A stretch of DNA of 64,000 bases, from NCBI GenBank assembly GCA_963573315.1, contig OY752145.1:1736001-1800000 (forward strand). The letters are read 5' to 3'. The position numbers were made by a program, and so were the translations under genes. Positions 10,463 to 21,462 of this stretch are shown in pieces. This stretch comes from Entomortierella parvispora. Lineage: Eukaryota; Mortierellomycota; Mortierellomycetes; Mortierellales; Mortierellaceae. Positions within the stretch are counted from its first letter, which is position 1. Every line of letters starts with the position of its first letter. Under the pieces are notes generated by a model that saw nothing but the letters and a program-made list of their open reading frames with translations, was not told where the DNA came from and made no database searches.

Positions 10463-12458
10463 TTACTCGGACAAGTTTTCGGCGCTGCGAGACAACTTCT
10501 CGGTACGGTAGTTTTCGTACAAGTAATCGTGGGTGATCTCCTTGAGGTCCTGCAAGTGAGAGCTAAATCATCAAGAATAAGAAGGACGCTGTGGTTAGCT
10601 CCAATCGTCTTTTGACTCTGCGGGACGATTGTAGTGTCTCCAAGATGCTCAACACATCTTTCTTTAGGAACAAAAAAAGATGCTCTACATCCACCTGTCC
10701 CCGTTCTGTCGTGGACGGAACTGCAAATGCAAAATACAGTGGGCGAGAGCCCACTGCTTTCATCTCTCACTCCCAAAAGTCTGCTCTCATCTGCCTCTTC
10801 CATGATTGTGAGTCTGTGTTGACATACCTGAGCAATGCGAAACGCAACTTGGCAAAGTCGCAGTGCTGGGTATTGTCGACCTCGACAATGCCCCAGGGGT
10901 ACTGTCGACCACGGACCTTTCGGCCGTTCACGATGATCTCCTCTTCGCAGCCAATGAGAGCAAAGGGAAGCAACGATCGCAGCTCGCTGTTCTCTTCAAT
11001 GGTCTCCTCGTCATCCTCTTCGGGATCGTAAGGGAAGTTGTAGATTGGGATGTTATGGTGCTCAATGTCCTCCATGACCTAGAATACAGACAGGTACGAA
11101 GGCTGTAAGTTGGACATGCTCAGCCTGTTGCCAACACCAGTGGAATGGTATTTGTCGCTGCCTAAAACTCACTCTCTTCTTGAACTCTGCCAATTCCACA
11201 GGGGTGAAGGTATCAGCCTTTCCGATGACAGGAATGACATTGATTCTGGGGCTCAGGCGTCTCATCAACTCGATATCAATCTCTCTCAAGCTAACGATAC
11301 ATCAGAACAGTGGAACAATTGCATGAGTCGACAGTCTTCATAGAGACTCAAGGAGCCCCTTCATATTTGATAAGATGAGAAACTGTACCTGTGACCAGTG
11401 GGGGTGATAAAGTAGAGTAAGGCGTGAACACGGTTGTCACGGAAGCGGGGATTACGCTTAATCCTGGACTCCTCCGACAAAATATCATCGTACTGTCGTT
11501 CCAGATAACCGAGAATCTCCTGAAAGCTGTTGATGGGATGAAGGGATGAAGGGGGGGAATGAAGGCGGTTAGAGCAAGGACAAGGACAACGACCTATCCT
11601 TCGTGACGATTGGATATTTTCGCAATCAGAAGTCGCTTCTATCCCCTTGAATCCAAGACGATTCCTGTTGCCGAAAAGGCAAGACGCGGGTGATACTAGC
11701 CATTGGCCCTGTAGCATTGCAATAGCGCTTCCACGCATGTTACTTTTTCAGTCTTACCAATGCTCATTATCAATCATGTCTCCAAACCCGGGGGTGTCGA
11801 CGACGGTCAGAGAGATCTTAACACCATCCTCGTCGAGCTCTACAAGAAGTTGAAGATAGAGTTAACACCATTTGCGTATCAGGTTGGGGCAACAACGAAC
11901 GGCAATAGATGGCGAGATATGCGATAGGCATAGTCCTGAGCATACCGACGGTGTAGGGCTTGATCTTGATGCCCTCTTCGATATGGGCCATATCTGGCTC
12001 GTCCGACTCGCGCTTGGGAACGACATCAGCATCGCACAGCGTGTTGACAAAGGTGGTACGACCAAGACCCGAGGCGCCTACGACACGAACGGACAAAAGA
12101 GGAATAAACATCAGCATCGGGTCCGTTTGCACTTATGCAGGCACAGACTGACAGGCTGCAAGTCTACATCCGTGCATTCTCTTTTCTGAACGACTAACGC
12201 CTAACTGGCAGCCCATGTCCAGACATTTAACGTGCAGCAGAGGAGGTAGATGGACCCGTTGGCTTACCGACAACCATCAGAGTGAACTGAAATCCCTTCT
12301 TGACATTCTTTCTGCGTCCAATGCGCTATTGGTATAAGATGGTTGAAAGGGAACAAGAGTGAGAGGGTTTGTGTGTGAACACGGGTTAGATGAAATGAAA
12401 GACCAGGAACGACCAGGAAGGTCAATGCATGTAAGTCACGGTCTCTTACATGAGCCAT
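10463..12458 (-). CDS. Septin, AspA/Cdc11 type
   Basis: GTP-binding cytoskeletal protein that builds septin rods and rings at septa and hyphal bases. Eight exons: 12450-12458, 12268-12325, 11946-12077, 11758-11839, 11389-11526, 11173-11290, 10828-11078 and 10463-10562, for 295 residues. G1 is GASGLGRTT (residues 23-31), with Arg in place of the usual Lys, as in the Cdc11 group. G3 is VVDTPGFGD and G4 is GKAD. The septin unique element includes RGRQYPWG and ends YENYRTEKLS. NPRFRDNRVHALLYFITPTGH and NIPIYNFPYD also match the Cdc11/AspA group. The first exon is only 9 nt (MAH). The protein ends soon after the septin unique element and lacks the coiled-coil tail many septins have. The degenerate P-loop suggests weak GTP hydrolysis. 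Confidence 0.92.
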
Positions 12459-12997
12459 TGTGTTTTGATTTGAGAGGGTGGGCGAGCGAGGTTGGATGGG
12501 GGATATATGAAGAGGGGGTAACAAGAAAGGGAAGGGAGGAGGATGGGGATGGGGATGGGGGGTGAGAGTGGGAGTGGGAGTGGAAGAAGTGGGGGGATGA
12601 AGGGAGATGGAGAGGATGATGATGAGAAGATAAAAAAAGAGATGAGACTCTCTCTCGGCCTGAAAGTGCTCTTGCAGCAGGAAAACACGAAATTGCACTG
12701 GTGGGACAGAGCCAGAGGAGACCTTGTTGTTGCATGGCTCCTTCCTTCTTTGTTGTCTGTCCGTCCGTCCGTCCATCCGCCATTATCTGTCTTGTTCCTG
12801 GACCTTAAAAGAGGCTACAGACACTCAATCTTCCTCTCTCTCTTCCTTTCCTCTTTCTTCTCCTCGCCTCAGTTCCTGCCGCATGGAATAGGACGGTGGA
12901 TACAGCAGAAGACGAGTGCATTCTCACGGAGTAACCTGGACAATGCCACTGTCGAAAAAAAACATGGTCTCCAGTGTTAATTTGTGCTCTCTCTCTG

Positions 12998-13077
<80 letters not shown>

Positions 13078-13264
13078 CTTCTTTCTTTCGTCATCTTCGA
13101 CTTGACTGTATCTCTCTTTATCGTCAATACTACTATTACAGGAGAAGGGAATGGGCAAAAATGGTGATGGTACAAATACACAAAATAGGCGCGCCATTGG
13201 CATTATTCAAAGGCGAGCCATCAATGAACATAAATAGAAAAAATGGATCATCCCTCTTTTCTCT
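12459..13264. other. Spacer between BRE1 and septin, with a CT-rich tract
   Basis: The stretch holds the septin 5' region and the downstream side of BRE1. It is dominated by low-complexity GGGGATG/GAGTGG-type purine runs near 12540-12620 and a long CT microsatellite at 12986-13080. No gene was recognised; the open frames follow from the repeats. Confidence 0.6.
12986..13080 (+). repeat. (CT)n microsatellite
   Basis: Nearly pure CT dinucleotides, uninterrupted from about 13023 to 13074 and broken by single T or G bases on the left. It lies about 190 bp past the BRE1 stop codon. Its length is likely to vary between strains. Confidence 0.95.
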
Positions 13265-16200
13265 TCAGAGGTAGATCTCTTTGACGTCGTTGGCACCAAA
13301 ACTCTCGCGGCAGGTCGGGCACTTTCGCTGACGAATCTCCACTAGCTTGTCCGTGCAGCTCTTGCAAAAGACGTGCATGCAGCGCAAAATCACATGCGAC
13401 TTGAAGTTCACATCACACGCCGGACACTTGAGAAGCTGCAGATACCGTGCTGCTTGCTTCACCGCCTCAGAGTCACTTGAGCCCTCGGGCTTCTTGGCTT
13501 GCTCCTCCAGCTTACGTTTTAGGGGCTCCGCCTCTTCCAAAAGGCGCTTGCGTGCAATGGCCTCGGCCTCGAAAGCGTCCGTCCGCTCCTTCAATACCAC
13601 TTGCAGCTCCGACAACATCTCCTCTTGCTTGGAGAACTTTTCCTTGAGGTTGGCGTTTTGTTGAGTGAACTCTTGCAATCGCGTTTTCTGAAGGATGACC
13701 TCACTATTGAGTTTTGTTTGCTCCTTCTCGCCTGCAGCCTGTCAAAAACAAAAATGAAGTCAGTGGAATGAGTATATCAAAATGAACCCAGATGTCAGTC
13801 ACTCAACGCATCGCATGGATCTTACCACAAGTGCATTCGATGCATTCTCACGTTCCTCGAGCCTCTTAATCTGTTCTAGCTGTAGGTCGGATTGTCTCTT
13901 CATGACCGCCGTCATGTTTGTACTTTGCTCCTTCGCGCGGACAAGGTTGCTACATTTTGCTTCTTGGCGCGTTTTGTCTGACAAGAGTTTAAAGACCAAG
14001 TCTTCTTTTTGAGCAAGATCGATAGCCTTCCGGGATGTGGCTTCCTCCAGTTGTCCCCATGCTGTCGCCACTGTGTGAAGCTCATTCAATAAGGGTGCTT
14101 GCACGGCCTCGTGAGCTTGTACACGATATTCCAAACGTCGGATCGTCCTGTCATTGGATTCGACCGTGGCTACAAGGCCCTTGATCTCGTCGCTGGCATC
14201 AGGCCCAACAACCTCCTCAAGAGCTGCTATTTTGGAACGGAGGTCTTGAGTCTGTCCTCGGAGCGTATTCTCCGATGCCGTCACCTCTTCAAAACTCCGG
14301 ACTTGCGACAGGGCCTCCTTGTAGGCATCCAATTCAAGACTCAGCGCACGAAGCCGGTTCTCCGAAGCTGTCCATTTGCTCTGCAGGTCAGTGAGGACAG
14401 ACTGGTCGCTGGGACCCTTAAAACAGAATGCGAATGAGTCGCTATCGTCTGTTTCCGTTGCTAGCATGGATTGAAGGCGCTGAATATCCGCTGACAACGC
14501 AGTAATACGATCCTAAGTGGGGAGAAATATTGAGTGAGATACATGACCATTTTCAAGAGAACATCTTTCCGTCCGCGAATGCCAATACGGAATTGATGTT
14601 ACCTTTCGGGTATTGGCAATTTTTCGAATTTCCTGATTCTGCTGCATTTCATAGTCATCTTTGGTACATCTGTTCTCGTACATTTGCTGGAATCGGTCCC
14701 TACTGTCCCGGACCCTAGAGATATCGCTCTCCAGCCTTTTCAATTCTGCTTCAAGAGTCGCTCGACGGTTCTTTTCCTCGTTCTCAAGAGTGTCCACAAA
14801 TTTACGGCGACTTGCATGAAGGTCGTCAAGCTCTGACTTCAGTGTCGTCGACATGGAACGCTGGTAGTCTGCCTCGTATCGGAGATTTTGCATTTGAACC
14901 AAAAGTGATCGCACATGCTCAGAATCTTGGAGTTTCTCATCCGGAAGCCGACTCAACTGAGCTTTGACCTTCTCCAGCTCCTCATGCAGCGCCGTCCGTT
15001 GTGCCTTCATTTCCTCCACTTCAGATAAACGAGATATGGCGAGTCGTCGGTACTGAAGCAATTCCTCCTTGGATGCTTCGCTCAAATCGATCAGTTCTGA
15101 TGAAGGAGTAGTCACCCCAGGCGATCCGACTTGACCGTCAGGTACGACACCATTCATAGAATCGCCATTTTGGGCATGAAGTCGTTGCTCTATCCGACGA
15201 ATCCGTGATTTTGAGGTATCCAGGTCCAGGGTTGACTCCTTCAGTCGATTTTTTGTCATCTCCAGCATATTTTTTAGCCTCGAAACTTGATCCGCAAACC
15301 TGTGACAGTTTGCCTGCAATCGATCGACATCTGTCTGCAATTTTTCGCTATGTTGAGTGATGGTAATGTGCTCCTGGGCAATATTCTGGACTGTTGCGGT
15401 GCTTTCTACGCTCAACTCTAAAAAATGGAGAGCTCATACCGTCAGCGTTCAGAAGAACTAGCAAACTCATTAACTCAATGGCTCGCAACTATGAAACCCA
15501 TGCTAAAATAATTACCTGTCCCTGTCAGTTCCGTCCAGAGGTTGGTGCGGTCCTGCGACCATGTTTCGATCAAGTGCAGCAGTTTTAGCGCTATATCCTT
15601 GACTTGTTTGGAGTTGATTCCTGCCCCAGGATTTACGGCTCCAGCTGTAAGCTCTCTAACTTTCTGGTGACTCCCGTCAGTATCAGATTCCTGAATAGCC
15701 GATGAGAAGTCCTTCAAGCCTAATCATTGACGAAGCAAATTCCGTGGTTAGGAAGCTATTTGCCGCCCTTTGGAAAAGTCCAGTAATAGGATTACATACC
15801 TGCTGCATTCATATCAGCTGACTTTAGTGGAATCTTTGATTGGGAAACCATCGACAACAAATCTTGAAGCAACTATGTTGTTGAACAATATCTCACCAGT
15901 TAACATGAGTATTGACAAATATTCTTGCGCAGAAGAACGAGATTCTCTACAGTAACAAGTAAATACACCATACCTTGCTCCAATACAAGTCCGTGGCAGA
16001 AATGATAGCGTCATGTTGAACCTGATTCTTTTCTGCCTTGTTTATCCGTTCGTTTGATCGACCAATTTCCCGCAGATACTCTTGCATTTGTCTCCATATG
16101 GCCTCTTTTTGGAAGTTGAGAAGAATCTCCTAAGTGACACAAAACAATATCCAGTCTTTTGTTAGTCCAACCCTTGTCCGTTTAGATCATCACACTCTTT

Positions 16201-16435
16201 TTGAAAGCCAGTCATTATGTCATCCATTGCATACCTCTGCTGCACTCATTGGCTCGCCATCTTCTCTGGCTGGAGTGCAAGGACTAGAGTTCCCGCTTCC
16301 AGAATGAGAATTTAGTCGCTTGTTTGGTGGTGGCGTATATGGGGCGGCACCGCCGCTTACTGGTGGACTACCAGACTGGACAGGTGCTGCATCGTCCTCT
16401 GGGAGGCGACGCTTATGGCTGCTTCTATCGTCCAT
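13265..16435 (-). CDS. BRE1: E3 ubiquitin ligase Bre1 (histone H2B monoubiquitination)
   Basis: RING ligase that, with Rad6, attaches ubiquitin to histone H2B during transcription, which promotes H3K4 and H3K79 methylation. Seven exons: 16235-16435, 15974-16129, 15800-15872, 15516-15719, 14603-15417, 13826-14512 and 13265-13738, for 869 residues. The N-terminus has a basic/Pro-rich start with PPPNKRLNSHSG, then FQKEAIWRQMQEYL and LYWSKLLQDLL, which match the Rad6-binding region. A long coiled coil occupies most of the middle. The C-terminal RING reads CPACDVNFKSHVILRCMHVF, then CKSC, then KCPTCRESFG and ends VKEIYL, the classic Bre1/RNF20/RNF40 C-terminus. Exon 3 (73 bp) was found by requiring LLQDLL in frame. 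Length is slightly above yeast (700) and near animal RNF20. Confidence 0.95.
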
Positions 16436-17268
16436 GGAAACAGACTGTGGATCCGTTACAAAGAGCTATGGATGGGCTGGGAATGGAGTGCGCAGGAAAT
16501 TAGCGAGCCCTACGAAGGAAGATTGAAAAAGGAGATCAGTGGCTGCAATGGAGGTTTGCAAGAGCTTGGATCGATGGGGAGATGCAAACCTTGAATCAGA
16601 AAGATCAGGCGCAGTCTTGGGGGATGAATTCACGGGAGGTAGGAGGATGCAGGAGGAGGTGAGCAAGGTAGGAGGACACGATGTTGAAGTCAATGTGCTC
16701 AATGTTGTGGGACCGAATGAATCAATGAACTGAGAACAAATGCACGTGACCACTGTAGCACTTGCGATATTAGGGTCTTCCAAGCTTACCTCGCGTCTTT
16801 TGTTGTACTGTAGAAATACGAACGCTTTCTTTTGTCAAGATAAAGGCAGTGGATGACAGTTGAGCCACGTAACCACCCAGATCAATAAAGCGTGAATCTC
16901 GATGATTCTTTTCGAACTCCTGAGTTGACTCTTCGTTTCTACCACCGACCCGCAAAGGCATTACAGAAAAATAATAAACCTTGCTCACGTAGCCCTAACA
17001 ACATTCCTTCCCGTCGCTAACGGCGAAGGGCAAGCCTGTATTACAGTACCCGGATAGATATAATACATGGAATAATTCGGCGAGAATAAAGGGGATCAGG
17101 ACGCTCAATTGACTCAACAGGAGGACAATCACATCTGCTCCTCTAATACAGATATTTCTGCACCGGCACTTTGACACACTGTCCAACGACCCCAACGACC
17201 TGTCTTATCCGCCTTCAACACCCCTCCTCAGCTCCATCCTCTCGCTCTTCGTCCAGATCAAAATCCTC
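16436..17268. other. Upstream of BRE1, no gene recognised
   Basis: This is the likely BRE1 promoter (starts at 16436, with a CACGTG at 16743) followed by sequence with only short open frames. I see no domain, splice-consistent model or repeat. Confidence 0.5.
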
Positions 17269-17913
17269 CTAGGCCTGTTCCTCGTGTTTTGCCGTTTGAC
17301 CATCCAGTAGATCGGGATCAAGCTTTTTGAGCAGAAAAAAGTCGTCATCGACCCATCCCTTCAGAGTACAGGCGTACGTACAGTTTTGGGAGTGAAGAGC
17401 CAGCAATAAGCTTTGCTCCTCATGTGATGGAAAAAACTGACTCAACGAGTGTCGACATGGAAGCACCATCTGCGACAACAAATGTGGTCAATGGAGGGAC
17501 GCAGGGGAGCATTGGTGGGCTAAAGCAACAGCTTCGCTGTCTTTCAAGTCCCTGCGTCAAAGCCATCAGGCAACAGCAATTGGAGACAGATATGACCCTC
17601 CTGGAAGATGACACGCCGATGATCCATGGAGAGGGTAACGACATGGTACAGCCCGTTCCAGGCCCTTCTGAATGGCGTCTTGCAAAACATCGTCAAGTCC
17701 GTTCAGGGAGTCTTGCCAGTTTCCGAGGCCTAGGCGACCCGGCAAAACCACAACTCCGGGTAACAAATCCAGACCGTCAGAGTTAAACATGATTGAAGCA
17801 TTCTTATCTGCCATGTACTTGGCAATGCCAAGTCCCTTTCCTCGGTTAGTGTTCACTGCAGCCTTTGAAGGTATAACCTCTCTCCCCAATTGGTTGCTGC
17901 GCGAGGAAATCAT
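17269..17913 (-). CDS. Possible multi-exon gene, unrecognised
   Basis: Three overlapping minus-strand open frames give coding-like stretches that I could not join into one model. One (17566-17913) contains FNSDGLDLLPGVVVLPGRLG and NWQDSLNGLDDVLQDAIQKG. Another (17269-17481) contains CTLKGWVDDDFFLLKKLDPD and ends HEEQA before TAG. Acidic residues continue past that TAG. A plus-strand frame (17424-17786) overlaps them. No domain is recognised on either strand. It could be a real fast-evolving protein, a decayed gene or chance. Confidence 0.25.
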
Positions 17914-18311
17914 TAAAATAGGAGTTGGGGAGTTGAAGAGACTCTCATGGAAATTTCAGAATGGGTATGTCAAACTTAACTGCGGAGAACTACCGAAGGA
18001 AAGAAAGCACTATGTAGCTATTTAGGGTTGACAAATAATAAACTCACTCTCACGAAGGACCTAGGGAACTTTGGTAAAAAAAATACAAAAAAAAAAAGAA
18101 AGCCTTGGTGACACCCTTCTGCTCCTTTGCAATTACCACACGTACCATGCGAAACAGCCAACGTCCTGGCCTGATCCAGCTTTGCTTAAATAGAACACCA
18201 ATTGCTCCGTCTCTCTGGTCATTCCAAGAACCATCAACCTCCTCACCCGTACCACCTTCAACCCATCTTTCTATCCCTTTCTTCATTTCAACGCTCTCTA
18301 TATCATCTCAA
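17914..18311. other. Upstream region of the RTA1-like gene
   Basis: This 398-bp stretch has A-runs near 18077-18100 and a C/T-rich leader (18220-18300) just before the RTA1-like start. It is probably promoter and 5' leader. No gene seen. Confidence 0.5.
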
Positions 18312-19468
18312 ATGGCAGGAGAAGACGATATTATCGAATACACGCCAAATGTCGCGGCCAACGCTATCGTTGGTGTGGTGTACGCTGCTCTGGGGTTCAT
18401 CTTCTTCCTGAAGATCTACCAAAACAAGAACAAGTGGGCCCTCTGTCTGCCAATCGGAGCCATTGTATTGTCAATTGGCTACTTTTGCAGACTGGGAATC
18501 GACCGCAAGAATGTCAATCTAGGACTTTTTATCGCTCAGAACGTCCTTATCATCGCTATGCCCTCTGCGTTCCTGGCATTCAACTACATGCTCTACGGTC
18601 GGTTAATATCCGCCATTGATCCCCAACTTGGCCCGTACGAATCGCAATCCCGAATGGAAAGCTCTCGCTTCTCCTTTATCCCTCCTCGGATCGTTGGTCG
18701 CGCCTTCATCTTCTCGGACATTTTCACGTTTCTTATCCAGGTCACCGCTGGAGGCATACTCGGTAGTGCAGACGAAGATGATCAGTCGATGTTCAACATT
18801 GGCGACAAGCTCTTCATCGTTGGAGTCGCTGCCCAGGGTGCCACCTATGTTATCTACACGCTTCTAGTCTCGGTCGCGTTTTGGCGCCTCTCTGCTGAAA
18901 GAAGAAAAACAAGGTTGTCAACAGCAATGGAATATGGCGCTAAGCTTCACAAGGACACAGCTGTCATCATTGCCTGCCTGTACTTTTCGTCTCTATTCAT
19001 CATCGTAAGTCGCGCTCGGGGTCTCACTTTGGGGTGTGTTGTGCACTGTTGTGCCTGTGTTTGCCATCCAATTGACATGGTCTCTTCTTTTCAACGGTGT
19101 TTCCGCTAGATCCGATCGGCGTATCGTGTTATCGAGTTTGCTCAAGGCCAGGACGGATATCTGATCAACAGAGAAGGTAAGGAGAGCAGCTTAGGAGGGA
19201 TTTGTCTTGAGATTTTAAACCTTCAATCAATACATCGTCCAAAGATCCAGATGCTAACGTTGTGTTCACCCAACTTGGGTCAGTGTTTATGTTTGTGCTT
19301 GATGCGGTGCCTCTTATCCTAGCCATTGGCATTTGGGCGATTGTCTGGCCTCCAGTGGTGCTAGAGAAGATTGCAGCCCAGATGCATGCCCAGGGCTATA
19401 TGATGAGGGACGGTCAGGACGGATCGTGGACCACGCACAATGACGACGTCCCCATAGTGCGCGCTTGA
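18312..19468 (+). CDS. RTA1-like seven-transmembrane protein
   Basis: Member of the fungal RTA1/RTM1 family of plasma-membrane proteins linked to resistance to toxic lipids and to lipid handling; the exact substrate is not known from sequence. Three exons: 18312-19004, 19110-19176 and 19284-19468, for 314 residues. It starts MAGEDDIIEYTPNVAANAIV. Seven hydrophobic helices can be picked out. Conserved elements are IGYFCRLG in helix 2-3, AFNYMLYGRLI, FIFSDIFTFLIQVTAGGILG and the late helix VFMFVLDAVPLILA, which fits the family's D-x-x-P motif. The middle exon encodes IRSAYRVIEFAQGQDGYL, the conserved RSxYRxxEFxxG segment of the family. Both introns use GTAAG donors. The start at 18312 follows a CT-rich leader; an earlier in-frame ATG exists but would add a non-conserved stretch. 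Confidence 0.92.
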
Positions 19469-21462
19469 AAGGAATAGGGGGGAAGAGAGAAGGAGGAACT
19501 GAAGAAGAAGTGGCAATTAATCAAAGAAGCAAAGAAGCATGTAAGACATCGGATGGGCCGCAAGGACTCTTTTGTAATAAACCCATAAGTTTCTGGTTAC
19601 CGATATAAAAAAAAGATAGCTCGGTATCGTGTCGATATCTGTGTTTAGCTTTGACGCGCCTGGGCTACTAGTCAACGCGTCTGCGGCGTCTTTTTATCTC
19701 TCTCGCTCTTTCTTTCTCTATTTCCTGCAGCTCGTGGCGCTTTTCTCATACCCCTGATGGCGATCATGAACTCTTGACCCTTTAGCGCAGACATACAGCA
19801 CATTCTTTGCAGGATTGCATCTTCCACCAGCAGGCGACAACAGAAAATCACCAAAGTATGCCAACCAAATATTTTGGGTGGCTTGGATTTGAATGTGAAC
19901 CTCTTCACCATGCTCACCTCACCATGGATAGACGGGTATTGAGCACACGCTCTCCTTGGCCTGCTTTTGCTCAATACTTTTTGTCATAGTTTTGCCGTGT
20001 AGAAGATCTTGGTTCAGCGCATCCTCAATCCGCTTTGCGTCCGCGCCTGACCGCGAACTGCGTTATTTCAGCAACGAACCCCTTTGTCCCTGGGCGAGGA
20101 CTACAACGACGATGGCGATGGCGATGACAGCAACGAGAGAAAAAAAAAGGGGGTCTCTTCTCGCGTTTGTGTCATCAAGTAATTTAATTCATCTCGCGTG
20201 GCGAACAGTGTGCAATGGATCGGTTCATGAACCTTGTGAACAGAAATAGGGAGGACTGGAGGAGGACAGAGAGAGAGTGCGTTCAAGAACTGAGAATTCA
20301 GCAAGAAAGAAGTCCATGTCAACAAATAAAAATAAAGGGTGGAATGCAAACATGCAGTCGAGATGATCAGGCTGAGCCCATCATGCAGGAACAAATTGTC
20401 AACTAGGAGAAAACTGCTCATTGATCATGGCAGGAGGCCGAGGTGGGGATCAAAGTGCTTCCTTCCTTTTGCAGCGATGAAAGAAAAGAGAGAAAGAAGA
20501 AAACGCGCGTCTGCAATGGGTTGAGATTGGACCGGAGTGTAATTTCGTACCCAGAGAATGTCCCCATGAGAGCCCCAGGAATAACGAAAACGAAAAAAAA
20601 GAAAATTACAGAGGAGCGCTTTTTCATTTTTTGTGGGAAAGCCTGTCCTACCATGCTTTGTAAGATGTGAGAGAGAGTAAAATGAACATAGTACCACCAT
20701 GCCTAGGTGGAAGACAGGGTCCTGTCTATCGTTGTCGAGGGCGGATATCTGACCTTGCCTGCAGGTAAAGAGAGACTACGTGCACTGTGCGTTCCTGGTG
20801 AACAAGGGCACTACCTCGGAGAAAATAAAAAACTACAGTTGAACCGCACCCGGAGAAGACACCCTTCCGGGTAGCGAAGGGCTGTTCATCCCGGTCTTAT
20901 CAGCCTTTGACTGTGTGTTTTTTTACGGTTTATTGGCCATCATTGGATTCACACACTAGGAGGGGGGGGGGGGGGTCTCGGCTTTCTCTCAGCCTTCTCT
21001 GCTCCTTTGTTCCACCATTGCTTCCTCGCTTCTTTTGGATGGTAGTCAAGGACGCCAATGGGATAGATGGAGCCACGAGAGCCAGATGAAGGAATGGACA
21101 TGGTGACCTCGCAATTGAACAACAGACGATACAATATTGCGGAGGAGTGACAACCCCAGTCCCGGCCGGTTCAACAAGGGGTCATTCTGAGGCTCTCTTA
21201 CCGTTAACTCTTGCTCCGTCCCGAGAACAAGTTCGCTGCTGGTTGGCCATAAAAGAGATCGCCTTGTTCGATCTTTTCTTTCTTCTTTTTTCTAATCTTC
21301 ACTTCTTCCGTCACCTGTCATCCTCCCCGCCTTCCAGCTCGCTCCTGCCCTTCCAGTCCTTTCCAGGATCTACACCCCTCTCACCCTTTCCCCCCATCCT
21401 CCCTCCTTGTCCTCCTCGCCTCTCATTCCTTTAGTCAGGCAGTATTCACTCATAATACCGTC
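19469..21462. other. Intergenic region without a recognised gene
   Basis: About 2 kb between the RTA1-like gene and the carboxylesterase. Short open frames on both strands carry no recognisable domain. It contains a G-run of about a dozen bases near 20961 and a CT-rich leader (21330-21430) directly upstream of the carboxylesterase. Confidence 0.55.

Noticed and set aside
12986..13080. Considered a CRISPR-like or regulatory array
   Set aside because: It is a simple CT dinucleotide repeat without spacers.
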